A stretch of 63,575 bases of DNA from Shewanella sp. (GTDB lineage: Bacteria; Pseudomonadota; Gammaproteobacteria; Enterobacterales; Shewanellaceae): the NCBI GenBank assembly GCA_021462625.1, contig JAJNAU010000002.1, forward strand, positions 1 to 63,575, given 5' to 3'. The notes beneath the pieces are model-generated. The model did no database searches. It had not been told where the DNA came from and saw only the letters and a program-made list of their open reading frames with translations. A program made the position numbers and the translations under genes. Positions 20,421 through 30,677 of this stretch are shown here, one piece after another. Position 1 is the first letter of the stretch. Each line of letters opens with the position of its first letter.

Positions 20421-20741
20421 ATGTATCGAGCCCAATTTACTCAACTGACTGGCATCCAAAGATTTATTACAGCATTGGTGGCAGTATCCATGCTGTATGT
20501 CGGCTTGCTTGCCTTGCCGGTACTGCTGGCGGTAGGCGCCGTCGCGCTGCTGGGTACGATGATTGCTGGGCGGATCGCGCTGGCGAGAATTAGACGCCGC
20601 TATTACGAAGATGAGTCGCAGACTGAAAAAACGGTTAATTGGGAAGCATCCCGCGACTATGAAGCGAAAGGATTTGTGGAAAGAGATAGCTTTAAACCCC
20701 GACCTCATATAGGGCAAACCTACGAAAACGGCCAGTACTGA
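20421..20741 (+). CDS. Small membrane-anchored hypothetical protein
   Basis: SD ggag upstream of ATG 20421; MYRAQFTQLTGIQRFITALVAVSMLYVGLLALPVLLAVGAVALLG..., with hydrophobic segments and a charged tail. Confidence 0.7.
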   Translation: MYRAQFTQLTGIQRFITALVAVSMLYVGLLALPVLLAVGAVALLGTMIAGRIALARIRRRYYEDESQTEKTVNWEASRDYEAKGFVERDSFKPRPHIGQTYENGQY

Positions 20742-20771
20742 GCCCTCAGCCAGAGCCCTTGACTTATTAGA

Positions 20772-22175
20772 TCAGGCCAGTAATTCTCTGGCCCGTTTCA
20801 GCGCCTTGGTTTGTTCCTTATCCACTGTCAGTGGCAATACCGTATCAACTTGCGCCCGCAATGAATCAGCTAGCGCATGCACTATGGCGGCCTCCTGTGG
20901 GTCCGCTCGGCTGCGGGCCAGTGATAGTAAAGCAGCTGCTCCCACAACATCGATCCGACCCAGCACCCCGTCAGCCAGCGCGGTGCTGAGTTCCAGCATA
21001 GCCGGCACACTGTGTCCATAACGGATAGCCTGGCGCAGATAAGCTTCCGCTTTGGATAAATCACTGCCAAAAGCGCTGTCATCATTGAGCATATGCCTGG
21101 CACGCTCCACCATCGCATCAAGGTTTCCATGCTCTGCGGCTTCTGCCAGCCAGTATTCGCTGGACTCCAAATCTTGCTGACACCCTTCTCCCCGCGCCAG
21201 CATCAATGCCAGATGATACTGGGCATTGGCAAAACCTTCCCGGGCGGCACGACAAATCCAGTAGTGGGCTTTGGGCAACTCGCCCCGTTGATACCAAAGC
21301 ACCCCAAGGTTCGACATGGCTTCAATATTCCCGGCATCAGCGGCCTGCTGCAGTAAGGTTTGCGCCTTGCTCTCATCTTTGCCATGGCACTCACTGCCCA
21401 CCAGATAGAAATACCCCAGCAGTGCCTGGGCATCCTTCACCCCTTTAGCTGCTGCATCGGCGATGGCCTGCTCTCCGGCACAGGGATCCGGCGTGGCGCT
21501 GTAACCATGCAACAGCGCCACGCCGGATTCAAACAAGGCTTCTGGAATTTGCGAGGCGCAGAGTGAAAACCAATAGGCCGCCTTGGCAAAACTCTTGTCA
21601 GACCGGGGCAGCGGCACCACATCGGCGCTGTCTGCCAGTGCCTGCTCCTGCTCCTGCTCTATCAGGGCGTTGGATTTTAAAGACATTGCCAGCAGATACT
21701 GGGCATCGGCATCGTCTTCCATCACAGCCCGATAGCACAGCTCTTTGGCTGATAAAGTTGCAGTGGCATCAAACTGGTATTCCGGTGCCGGTTTGCGATG
21801 CCACTTGTAATTCAGGTGTTCAAACAGCGACAGACAATCACGCACCGCCCTGGCCGCCAGAGTCTGCAACTGTTCACGGGTCAGGTGATATTTTTCCGGA
21901 TGGGCTCCCCGGTTACCATGGCCCCGCAGTTTATGCAGCGCCCGGGCAGTTGGCACGTCAATCAAACGGGCCTGATTGAGTTGCTCGATGCGGTCGTACA
22001 GATTGGGACTGTCAAAACTGAGTTTATTCCCGGCCAAACGTCCGGTCAGCTTGTGAGCCAAAGCACGAATATGCAGCAGCGCCTGAGTCGGAACATCGCC
22101 CACATACCCTTTGGCCTGTTCATAATCCTGTGCCAACTCAGGCACCAGCTGGCGGACAAACTCAGCATCCTTCAT
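20772..22175 (-). CDS. DUF4145-like N-terminal domain plus Sel1-repeat protein
   Basis: C-terminal Sel1-like repeats (AGNIEAMSNLGVLWYQRGELPKAHYWICRAAREGFANAQYHLALMLARGEG); N-terminus resembles DUF4145. Confidence 0.8.
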   Translation of the reverse strand: MKDAEFVRQLVPELAQDYEQAKGYVGDVPTQALLHIRALAHKLTGRLAGNKLSFDSPNLYDRIEQLNQARLIDVPTARALHKLRGHGNRGAHPEKYHLTREQLQTLAARAVRDCLSLFEHLNYKWHRKPAPEYQFDATATLSAKELCYRAVMEDDADAQYLLAMSLKSNALIEQEQEQALADSADVVPLPRSDKSFAKAAYWFSLCASQIPEALFESGVALLHGYSATPDPCAGEQAIADAAAKGVKDAQALLGYFYLVGSECHGKDESKAQTLLQQAADAGNIEAMSNLGVLWYQRGELPKAHYWICRAAREGFANAQYHLALMLARGEGCQQDLESSEYWLAEAAEHGNLDAMVERARHMLNDDSAFGSDLSKAEAYLRQAIRYGHSVPAMLELSTALADGVLGRIDVVGAAALLSLARSRADPQEAAIVHALADSLRAQVDTVLPLTVDKEQTKALKRARELLA

Positions 22176-22186
22176 GCCCGACTTCC

Positions 22187-22897
22187 TCAGTTCGCAGCAG
22201 GTGGGTTACGGGTCACCATATACAGGCGAAACAGAGCGATATTGACAAACAGCCCGAAAAAAGCCGTCAGGGTTTCAATGACGATCTGCGCCGGCAGTCC
22301 CAGCACCCCGGCCAGTTGGCTCAGGCTGCCCCCAATCAAAGAAATAGGTACATACATAAGCAACACCAGCATGGTCTTCATCACAATCGGACTACTGAAG
22401 CTGAAGCTGGACTTAATGGCCGCCAACGGTGTCAGTTTTTCCGTGACCACCATAAAATTGACATAAGCCAGTCTGGCGAATAAATAGACACTGAATCCAA
22501 GGCCGATAATCCACAATGGCCCGAATGCCGCAGCCAGCATGGTCGGCGCAATGATTGCCATACCGGAAAACACTCCGGCCAACAGCAAAGTCGGTACAAA
22601 TTGCAGGCTGCCAAACAACACCTGATTATTGGTCGGCTCATGTCCGGCAGAACGCCAGTCCAGATACGCTGTCAGTGCGGCTATCAACCAGGAGAATATC
22701 AGTAGCAGAACCATCATGGCCGCCATGTGACTGAAACCGAACTCAGGGTTTTCAACATCCATTTGCTGTAATTGCATCCCCAGCCACAGCTGGATCCCTA
22801 CCTGCAGCAACAGCAGAGGACCGGTCAAAATCGCCAACTGACGCAGATGATTGCGGAAAAAATAAAGGGCTTCACTGAAAATGGCAGACAACGACAT
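22187..22897 (-). CDS. Multi-pass membrane protein of unknown function
   Basis: Start at MSLSAIFSEALYFFRNHL (22897) rather than the listed 22978; several TM segments; possibly YciC-like. Confidence 0.7.
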   Translation of the reverse strand: MSLSAIFSEALYFFRNHLRQLAILTGPLLLLQVGIQLWLGMQLQQMDVENPEFGFSHMAAMMVLLLIFSWLIAALTAYLDWRSAGHEPTNNQVLFGSLQFVPTLLLAGVFSGMAIIAPTMLAAAFGPLWIIGLGFSVYLFARLAYVNFMVVTEKLTPLAAIKSSFSFSSPIVMKTMLVLLMYVPISLIGGSLSQLAGVLGLPAQIVIETLTAFFGLFVNIALFRLYMVTRNPPAAN

Positions 22898-23105
22898 GGC
22901 CTTCCTAAGATATTGTTGTATATTGACAAAACCGCGAAAAGGTTGCCTCAAAAAAGCAAACCAAAACGCCGAACTCACATGATTCAGCGGCTAAGAATAC
23001 CCAAAATCCCGCGCCCTTGCACCGTCTGTAAACAATTCTCCCCGGATAGTCGGGAGGCAGCGGGCGCAATAAACAGAAGATCATGAACCAGAATATAAAA
23101 GAGGC

Positions 23106-23240
23106 TAGGGTCTGTTGACCTTTTGTGGCCAAATTTTGTTCTGGCGAAAAGTGTTTTAGGCGCCCCGAGCTGTGTGCCGCTATTGTTATTCTAAGCAAAG
23201 ACACCTAACAAAGCATAAAACGCTTTTCGCCGAATCCTAT
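23106..23240 (+). mobile_element. Partial, diverged MITE-like element end
   Basis: agggtctgttgacctttt terminus shared with 36951-37214 and 63467-63575. Contains an internal inverted repeat ggcgaaaagtgtttta / taaaacgcttttcgcc. The second terminus was not found. Confidence 0.5.
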
Positions 23241-23468
23241 GGGCAGCAGCCAATCACAGCCAGAAATCAGCAAAGCTGCTAACACAGAGGCTGAGCAGTT
23301 TCCTGTAATCTTTGTCAGGGGCGACTCCATCGCCCCTGTTGAGCAATCAAATTTTACTGACTCCCATTAAACTGACTTCATATCGGCAGTATGAACAAAC
23401 TGCAGATGCTGTGTTGCACAACAAGATTTGCTAATATTATACCAATATGCCTTTAATTCTGGTTACCT

Positions 23469-23918
23469 ATGATCGCTAAGCTGAAACAATACCTGACCAC
23501 CCATCTGCATGCTCAGACCCCTGAAGAAAAACAGCGCAACCTGGATCTGGCGGCCGCCAGTATGCTGCTAGAAGTGGCCTATGCCGATGACGCTCTGTCA
23601 GCTAAGGAAGCAACACTGCTGCCCAATGTGATGCAGCAGACGCTGGGGCTCAGCGCAGAAGAGGTCAGTGACTTAATTGCAGAGGCCAAAGGGCGTCAGC
23701 AACAGGCGACCTCGTTGTACGAGTTCACCAATGAGATTAACGATGCTTTCACCCTGGAGCAAAAACAGAAACTGGTTCTGGCCATGTGGCAACTGGCCTA
23801 TGCCGATGGCAAATTGTGCCAGTATGAGGATCAGATCATCCGCCGCATGGCAGATCTGCTTTACCTGAAACATTCAGAGCTGATCCAACTGAGAAACCGC
23901 GCCATGTCGATGGACTGA
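23469..23918 (+). CDS. TerB family (tellurite resistance-like) protein
   Basis: LDLAAASMLLEVAYADDALSAKEATLL and LAMWQLAYADGKLCQYEDQIIRRMADLL are TerB signatures. Confidence 0.88.
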   Translation: MIAKLKQYLTTHLHAQTPEEKQRNLDLAAASMLLEVAYADDALSAKEATLLPNVMQQTLGLSAEEVSDLIAEAKGRQQQATSLYEFTNEINDAFTLEQKQKLVLAMWQLAYADGKLCQYEDQIIRRMADLLYLKHSELIQLRNRAMSMD

Positions 23919-24301
23919 TCCCGTGACAACCCCAGCATCAATAAACAAGCCGGCTTGTTTATGGGAATACCTGTCAATCAGAACAGTATCTTAACAATTT
24001 CATATCCCTGTCCACTGATGGTTTCCAGCGAATTGACTTGAGGGCAAGGCGCGGATATTCATCCAGGTCAGAGGCGGGTTGATGTCTCAAAAACAGGCCG
24101 AAGACACGGCAGCAACAGCGCTTCACTGATCAAATGCCCGGCCTTGCAATAGCAGAGGGTCCATATAAGGTAATTCATGCCTTACCGGGAGTTGGGTGAC
24201 ACAACCTTCTAAGCCGATAAGTATTGCGTTAGAATCCGAGCCATTCAATTTACTGCCGGCATGTACAGTCACCGGCAGGTCGATAGACAGGGTACTGACA
24301 G

Positions 24302-26014
24302 ATGCAAACCCATCAAATCGCTGAGCTGAATCTGCTCTGGGGCGCCTTGATCCTGGAAGAGCTGGCCCGCCTGGGCGTTCAACATGTGTGTATGGCCCCC
24401 GGGTCGCGTTCTACGCCCCTGACACTGGCAGCGGCCAGACAAACCAAGCTCAAGCAGCACCTGCATTTTGATGAGCGAGGACTGGGCTTTCTGGCGCTGG
24501 GTCTGGCCAAAGCCAGCAAAGCACCTGTGGCCATTATCACCACTTCGGGCACGGCGGTTGCCAATTTGTATCCTGCGATAGTGGAAGCCTGGTTGACCCA
24601 TGTGCCTGTGATTGTGCTGTCCGGCGATAGACCACCTGAGTTGCTGGACTGTGGTGCCAATCAGGCCATAGTACAGCCGGGAATTTTTGCCGGTTATGCC
24701 CGCCAGATGAACCTGCCCACTCCGGAGCTGTCCATTGCGCCTCAGGCGCTGCTCAGTGCCATTGATGATGCTGTCAGCAATCAATATCAGCCACTGCATA
24801 TCAACTGCATGTACCGTGAACCCCTGTATCCTTCAGCCGAGGCCGGTGACCAGTTTGCCGACTATCTGTGCCCGGTTGTACAGTGGCAACAGGGTACTCA
24901 GCCCTGGCTCCAGGTGGCGCTCGGTCGCCCCTGCGCCCTGCCAAGCGCTGAGCAACAAAGCACTTTTGCCGCCGCCAAAGGGGTGATTGTGGCAGGTACC
25001 ATGCCACCTGAGGAAAATCCTGAATCCCTGATCGAGTTGGCCGATAAGCTGGGCTGGCCGGTGCTGACTGATGCCCAATGTCAGCTGCGCCAACATGCCA
25101 GTGTAATTGGTCATATCGACCAATTGCTGCAGGAGCCACAGGCCCGGGCTCTGCTGGAACAGGCAGAGCATGTACTGGTTGTCGGTGGGCGTCTGCTGTC
25201 CAAACGGCTTATCAGCTTCCTGGCGGGACACCCATGGCAGGCTTACTGGCAACTCCTGTCACGACAGGAGCGCCTTGACCCTAGCCACAACGCCAAGCAA
25301 CTGTTTATGGCGCCGGTCAGCGCATTCACGGCACTGGACTTCCCGCAATCGTCTCAGGCGGGCTGGGCTCAGAAACTGACTGCACACAACAGCCGATTTG
25401 AGCAGTTGTTATGTGATGAGATAGACCAGGGCGAATTTGGCGAAGCCCAGGTTATCCGTACAATCGCCAGCGCTCCGGCGCATCAATTGTTTATCGGAAA
25501 CAGCCTGCCCATCAGGATGTTCGACATGTTTGCACCGCCACGCAGCGATAACACCAGCGTCACCTATACCAACCGTGGCGCTTCCGGCATCGATGGTTTG
25601 CTGGCAACCGCCTGTGGCATTGCCGCCCATGCCGATAAGCCGACCACCCTGGTGATAGGTGACCTCAGCCAGCTGCACGATCTCAATTCAATGGCCATTG
25701 CGCGCACTGCCCAAGGCTCGCTGATACTGGTGATCCTCAACAACGACGGCGGTAATATCTTCAACTTGCTGCCGGTTCCCAATGAGGCGCTGCGCAGCCA
25801 GTATTACCGGCTCAGTCACGGTTTGAGCTTCGAGGGTGCTGCCAGTATGTTCGGCCTGCCTTATCAGCGCCCGGCGAGCATTGATGCCTTCAGGCAAGCA
25901 TATAAACAAGCCCTGAGTCATTGCGGCGCCAGTGTAATTGAAGTATGTGTGACCCCGAATCAGGCCAGCGACCAGATTGCCACCATAGGTAAACTGGTAA
26001 GGCAGGGCCTCTGA
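24302..26014 (+). CDS. menD: 2-succinyl-5-enolpyruvyl-6-hydroxy-3-cyclohexene-1-carboxylate synthase
   Basis: [50 protein letters not shown]; ThDP motif [35 protein letters not shown]. Confidence 0.97.
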   Translation: MQTHQIAELNLLWGALILEELARLGVQHVCMAPGSRSTPLTLAAARQTKLKQHLHFDERGLGFLALGLAKASKAPVAIITTSGTAVANLYPAIVEAWLTHVPVIVLSGDRPPELLDCGANQAIVQPGIFAGYARQMNLPTPELSIAPQALLSAIDDAVSNQYQPLHINCMYREPLYPSAEAGDQFADYLCPVVQWQQGTQPWLQVALGRPCALPSAEQQSTFAAAKGVIVAGTMPPEENPESLIELADKLGWPVLTDAQCQLRQHASVIGHIDQLLQEPQARALLEQAEHVLVVGGRLLSKRLISFLAGHPWQAYWQLLSRQERLDPSHNAKQLFMAPVSAFTALDFPQSSQAGWAQKLTAHNSRFEQLLCDEIDQGEFGEAQVIRTIASAPAHQLFIGNSLPIRMFDMFAPPRSDNTSVTYTNRGASGIDGLLATACGIAAHADKPTTLVIGDLSQLHDLNSMAIARTAQGSLILVILNNDGGNIFNLLPVPNEALRSQYYRLSHGLSFEGAASMFGLPYQRPASIDAFRQAYKQALSHCGASVIEVCVTPNQASDQIATIGKLVRQGL

Positions 26015-27906
26015 TGTCCCCTGAGGCTGAGCCCAACATCCTCGCAAGCCACTGTTGGGGGGACAGCAACCAGCCGGCGCTGGTGCTGCTGCATGGCTTT
26101 CTTGGCAGCAAGGATGACTGGCAGCCGATCTTGCCCTATCTGAACGGGCATTTTTACTGTATTGTGCTGGATCTGCCCGGTCACGGCGGCAGCGAGGCCA
26201 TTCCGTTACCAACGCCGGGATTTGAAGCCTGCGCCGGGTTGATTCTCAACACGCTGGACTGTCTGGGCATAGATGAATTTACCCTGATGGGCTATTCCCT
26301 TGGCGGGCGGATTGCCCTGCATCTGGCCAGACAGCTGGATCAGCGCTCGCCAACAAGGCTGCAGGCGCTGCTACTGGAGTCCTGCCATCCCGGCCTACAG
26401 CAAGACAGTGAACGGCAAGCCAGAGCCCGCAACGATGCTCTCTGGGCTGAGCGCCTGACACGAGAGTCGCTGTCCTCTGTGCTGACCGATTGGTACCAGC
26501 AGGCGGTATTTGCCGATCTCAGTGAGACGCAGAAACAGGCGCTTGTAGCCAAACGCTGCCACGCCAATGCCACGGCACTGGTCAATTGCTATCGGGCCAC
26601 CTCGCTGGCGCTGCAGCAGGATCTCTGGCAACTGCCCAATCAGCTCAGCTGTCCTGTGTATTTCTTTGCCGCTGAGCGCGATGCCAAATTCTGCGCACTG
26701 GCCACGCGCTGGAGCGCCCAAAGCCCGCTAATTAACCTGACCATCAAGGATGCTGGACACAATATCCATATCGAGCAGCCAAGGCGGCTCGCCCACGCCA
26801 TCATGGAGCAACTTCACATGACGCAGGATGCCGGGAAAACGACTGAAGTTGCGGGGACAATTAATTCCGTTCACCTCTATCGATACCGGATCCCGCTGCA
26901 GCCGACACTGCCAGTGGGTGCAGCCCGGATTGATGTGCGTGAAGGACTGGTGCTGGCCATCAAATGCGGTAATGGCCAGCAGGCATTGGCTGAGATCGCA
27001 CCGCTGTCAGGCCGCGATACCTTAGGCACTCCGCTAACCGGATTCAGCCGGGAAACACTGGATCAAGTCATTGCTGAGCTGCAAACCAAACTGGCCACGT
27101 TGCCGGGACAAACCACTGAAGCCCTGCTGCAACTGGCGGCACAAATGCCTTTCCCCAGTGCCGCGCTGGGGCTGAGTCTGGCGGCGGCCAAACTGACTGG
27201 CACACTGTCTGAGATCAGGCTCCCCCAGAGGGCGATACCTTTGGTGTATGCGCCGGATGTCAGCGCCGGCATTTCGGTCATGGAACAGCAAATCCGTGCC
27301 CGCGTCAGCACCTTACCTGCAGATGTGCTGCAGGTGAAAGTGAAGATAGGTCAGTTACCCATGGAGCAGGAGATCGCCCTCATTCATCAGATCCTGGCGG
27401 CCAATCCCAAACTAAAGCTGCGACTGGATGCCAACCGCGCCTTTACCCTGGAACAAGCGCTGGATTTTTGCGCCTGCCTACCTTTGGATGCCATCGAGTA
27501 CATAGAGGAGCCCTGCCGGGATCCGGCGGACAACCTTAAGCTGTACCAGGCACTGGGTGTTCACTATGCACTGGATGAATCCCTGAATGATCCGGATTAC
27601 CGCTTCGAGCCTGCAGCCGGCCTCTGTGCGCTGGTGCTTAAGCCTATGCTTATCGGTAGCCTGTATCGCCTGAGTGAGTTGATAGTCACCGCCGATGCCC
27701 ACGGGGTGAGCACTGTGCTGAGTTCGGCACTGGAAAGCTCGTTGGGGATAGCCGACATCCGCCGACTTGCCGCTTGGCTGACGCCTGAGCAGTCGCCGGG
27801 AATCGATACCCTCAGCGCCTTCACTGAAGCGCTGATTGAGCCTTTGACAGGTAAGCCCTGCCTGCAACTGCAGGATCTGGCACTGATTGAAGAGTGCCGG
27901 CTATGA
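26014..27906 (+). CDS. Predicted MenH (SHCHC synthase) - MenC (o-succinylbenzoate synthase) fusion
   Basis: One 630-aa ORF: alpha/beta hydrolase (LLHGFLGSKDDW, LMGYSLGGRIALH, AGHNIHIEQP), then MenC (VKVKIGQ, LRLDANRAFTLEQAL, EYIEEPCRDP, ALDESLND). No stop between the two. Confidence 0.92.
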   Translation: MSPEAEPNILASHCWGDSNQPALVLLHGFLGSKDDWQPILPYLNGHFYCIVLDLPGHGGSEAIPLPTPGFEACAGLILNTLDCLGIDEFTLMGYSLGGRIALHLARQLDQRSPTRLQALLLESCHPGLQQDSERQARARNDALWAERLTRESLSSVLTDWYQQAVFADLSETQKQALVAKRCHANATALVNCYRATSLALQQDLWQLPNQLSCPVYFFAAERDAKFCALATRWSAQSPLINLTIKDAGHNIHIEQPRRLAHAIMEQLHMTQDAGKTTEVAGTINSVHLYRYRIPLQPTLPVGAARIDVREGLVLAIKCGNGQQALAEIAPLSGRDTLGTPLTGFSRETLDQVIAELQTKLATLPGQTTEALLQLAAQMPFPSAALGLSLAAAKLTGTLSEIRLPQRAIPLVYAPDVSAGISVMEQQIRARVSTLPADVLQVKVKIGQLPMEQEIALIHQILAANPKLKLRLDANRAFTLEQALDFCACLPLDAIEYIEEPCRDPADNLKLYQALGVHYALDESLNDPDYRFEPAAGLCALVLKPMLIGSLYRLSELIVTADAHGVSTVLSSALESSLGIADIRRLAAWLTPEQSPGIDTLSAFTEALIEPLTGKPCLQLQDLALIEECRL

Positions 27907-29312
27907 CAGGCTTGTCCCTCTCACCGTTACATCAGGCGGCAGTCGAAGCGCCGAATGCCTTGGCGGTCTGCACCCCCGACCGGCAAATCAGCTATGCCGA
28001 GCTCAGCCGCAGGATATCGGCATTGGCTGCAAGCCTGACTGAGCAGGGCATAAAACCCGGCGAGGTGGTGGGCGTTATCAGCAGCAACCGGCTGGAAATG
28101 CTGATGCTGTACTGGGCCTGTGTGGATACAGGCGCGCTGTTCTGCCCTGTATCCCCGAAATTTCCTGCTGCCCAAATCGATGCCCTGCTAAACAGCTGTG
28201 GTGCGGTACGTTACTGGTCAAGTTGTAAGCAAGAACTCACAAACTACCCGCTCACTCTGAACTTTGACGCGCACACTGAGCAGCCCCCGGCGACTGTGGA
28301 TTTCATCCGCCCGGCCAATATCATCTTTACCTCGGGCTCCAGCGGAACGCCCAAGGCTGTGGTGCACAATCTGGCGCAGCATGTGGCCAGCGCCACCGGA
28401 TCGGCCAGCCTGATTGCGCTACATCAGGGAGACCGCTGGCTGGCGTCACTGCCACTGTTTCATATTGGCGGGTTGGCAATCCTGAATCGCTGTGCCCTGG
28501 CCCGCGCCAGCGTGGTGTTTGCCGATACGAGCCAGCCCCTGGCACAGCAATTGCTGACTCACCACATTTCACACCTGTCATTGGTGGCGACTCAGTTGCA
28601 GCGTTTGCTTAATCAAGCACCGGATAGCCTTAAATACATTAAAGCCTTGCTGCTTGGCGGCGGTGCCATAGCTCAGCCACTGCTGGACAGGCTCGATGAG
28701 TCAGGCATTGCGGCCTTCACCAGCTATGGCATGACTGAGATGGCCTCACAGATCACTACGGGCAAAGCCCTGGGGAATGGCAGCAGTGGCAACCTGCTTC
28801 CCGGACGGGAGCTGACGCTGCGCGACGGCGTTATCTGGGTGCGCGGTGACACTTTGTTTATGGGTTATTTGAGCAACGTTGGTCTTAACAGAGAAACCGA
28901 TGAAGAAGGTTGGTTCTGCACCAAAGACAGAGGTTATTGGGACGATGCCGGGCATCTGCACATCTGCGGGCGCAGCGACAATATGTTCGTTTGCGGCGGC
29001 GAGAATCTGCAGCCTGAAGAGCTGGAAGTCGTGTTGAAACAACTACCGGATGTGGAAGATGCGCTGGTGTTTGCCCTGACGGATGAGGAGTTCGGATGTT
29101 TGCCGGCGGCAATAATCAAAGGCCGTATGCCGGTGCAGGCTGATGCCGATGAGTTTGTGTGCCGCCATATTGCCAGATTCAAGCGCCCCAGAGCCTATTT
29201 CCCCTGGCCGGAAGAGGTGACACAAACTGGCCTCAAGACAAACCGTAACCAGGTAGTGGATGCGGTGCGTCAGCGCGAGGGGCTGGCAAAACCGTTCGGA
29301 ATTGTCTCCTGA
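27903..29312 (+). CDS. menE: o-succinylbenzoate-CoA ligase
   Basis: ANL superfamily motif FTSGSSGTPKAVVH, TSYGMTEMASQ; ATGA overlap with the menHC stop. Confidence 0.95.
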   Translation: MTGLSLSPLHQAAVEAPNALAVCTPDRQISYAELSRRISALAASLTEQGIKPGEVVGVISSNRLEMLMLYWACVDTGALFCPVSPKFPAAQIDALLNSCGAVRYWSSCKQELTNYPLTLNFDAHTEQPPATVDFIRPANIIFTSGSSGTPKAVVHNLAQHVASATGSASLIALHQGDRWLASLPLFHIGGLAILNRCALARASVVFADTSQPLAQQLLTHHISHLSLVATQLQRLLNQAPDSLKYIKALLLGGGAIAQPLLDRLDESGIAAFTSYGMTEMASQITTGKALGNGSSGNLLPGRELTLRDGVIWVRGDTLFMGYLSNVGLNRETDEEGWFCTKDRGYWDDAGHLHICGRSDNMFVCGGENLQPEELEVVLKQLPDVEDALVFALTDEEFGCLPAAIIKGRMPVQADADEFVCRHIARFKRPRAYFPWPEEVTQTGLKTNRNQVVDAVRQREGLAKPFGIVS

Positions 29313-29373
29313 ACCCAAAAACAACAATGCCCGCAGATGCGCAATACCGTTCAGTTAAGGCGAATATAAAAAG

Positions 29374-29400
29374 AGCTCTGCTAAAGCAGGGCTGTTTTTG
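29374..29400 (+). terminator. Terminator after menE
   Basis: agctctgctaaagcagggctgtttttg. Confidence 0.75.
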
Positions 29401-29414
29401 TTTTTGAAAAGCAG

Positions 29415-29503
29415 TTCACCACGAAGCGCTCACTTCGCTCGCTACACAGAGGACACGAAGGGATAGCAAAGAAAAGCTTTTCTTCGTGGTCTTCGTGGTT
29501 CAA
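29415..29503. repeat. Palindromic ttcaccacgaag...cttcgtggttcaa element
   Basis: ttcaccacgaagcgctcacttcgctcgctacacagaggacacgaaggg...cttttcttcgtggtcttcgtggttcaa, with terminal inverted repeats. Confidence 0.6.
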
Positions 29504-29587
29504 TCTTTCTCTTTCAAACGTAACGGAAACATATTAAGTGAACAGCATTGCCGCAGATGCGGGCTTTATGTTGACAGGAAGTCGATA

Positions 29588-30457
29588 TCAAATGGATTCC
29601 AGACACAGCTGCTGTTTCAGCTTGTTCATGGCATTCTTTTCCAGCTGACGGATACGCTCCGCCGATACCTGATACTTATCTGCCAGTTCCTGCAAAGTGG
29701 CTTTGTCATCGTCCAGCCAACGGGTCTGCAGAATGTACTGGCTACGCTCATCCAGAGTTTTGATGGCCGACAGCAGACGCACCTGAGTATTGTTTTCCCA
29801 GTTATCGTTTTCAACCTGCTCCGCGATATCGGAAGAGTGATCTTCCAGATACAGAGCCGGCGCGAAATCATGGGAGTCATCCTCATGATCACTGGCCAGA
29901 TCGAAGGCCGGATCCTGCGCGGCCATGCGCGACTCCATCTCCAGCACATCGCCTTTGGATACCCCAAGATTATCCGCCACCATTTCCACTTCGGCATCGG
30001 TAAACCAACCCAAGCGCTTCTTGGCTTTACGCAGATTGAAGAACAACTTACGCTGCGCCTTGGTGGTCGCCACCTTAACGATACGCCAGTTCTTCAATAC
30101 ATATTCATGAATTTCGGCTTTGATCCAGTGCACGGCAAAAGACACCAGGCGTACACCTACATCGGGGTCAAAACGCTTAACGGCTTTCATCAGACCGATA
30201 TTGCCTTCCTGGATCAGATCTGCCTGGGGCAAGCCATAGCCTGAATACCCTTTGGCCACATGCACAACGAATCTCAGGTGGGACATAATCAGCATCTTCG
30301 CCGCCTGCAGGTCACCTGTTTCCTGCAAACGCTTGGCAAAACGATACTCTTCCTCGCTATCCAGAACAGGAATACTGTTCACCGATTGGATATAAGCATC
30401 GAGACTGGCGCTTCCCTGAGGAACCATCAGTGCCATAGATTGCGTTTGTTCAGTCAT
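29588..30457 (-). CDS. rpoH: RNA polymerase sigma-32 factor
   Basis: [66 protein letters not shown], a sigma-32 signature. Confidence 0.98.
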   Translation of the reverse strand: MTEQTQSMALMVPQGSASLDAYIQSVNSIPVLDSEEEYRFAKRLQETGDLQAAKMLIMSHLRFVVHVAKGYSGYGLPQADLIQEGNIGLMKAVKRFDPDVGVRLVSFAVHWIKAEIHEYVLKNWRIVKVATTKAQRKLFFNLRKAKKRLGWFTDAEVEMVADNLGVSKGDVLEMESRMAAQDPAFDLASDHEDDSHDFAPALYLEDHSSDIAEQVENDNWENNTQVRLLSAIKTLDERSQYILQTRWLDDDKATLQELADKYQVSAERIRQLEKNAMNKLKQQLCLESI

Positions 30458-30677
30458 TCACGCTCCTGTAATAAAAATCGTTGTTCCGGTTTAAGTTAGC
30501 TGAATTAATGGGCTGCCAACCGGAATGATTGATGCTTTTTGCAACAATTCTTGCTGCAGAACTATCGTTTAATTCATGCAGACTGTCAACCAAGCTCTGG
30601 GATTACACCCCATTTCTGAATTAAAGTTCATGCTCAAGGCCGACTGTGACAGGTCGCCGCCAATTGCTAAGCGGATG

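Noticed and set aside
29486-30244. 252-aa plus-strand ORF overlapping rpoH
   Set aside because: Antisense to the clearly identified sigma-32 gene; shadow ORF.
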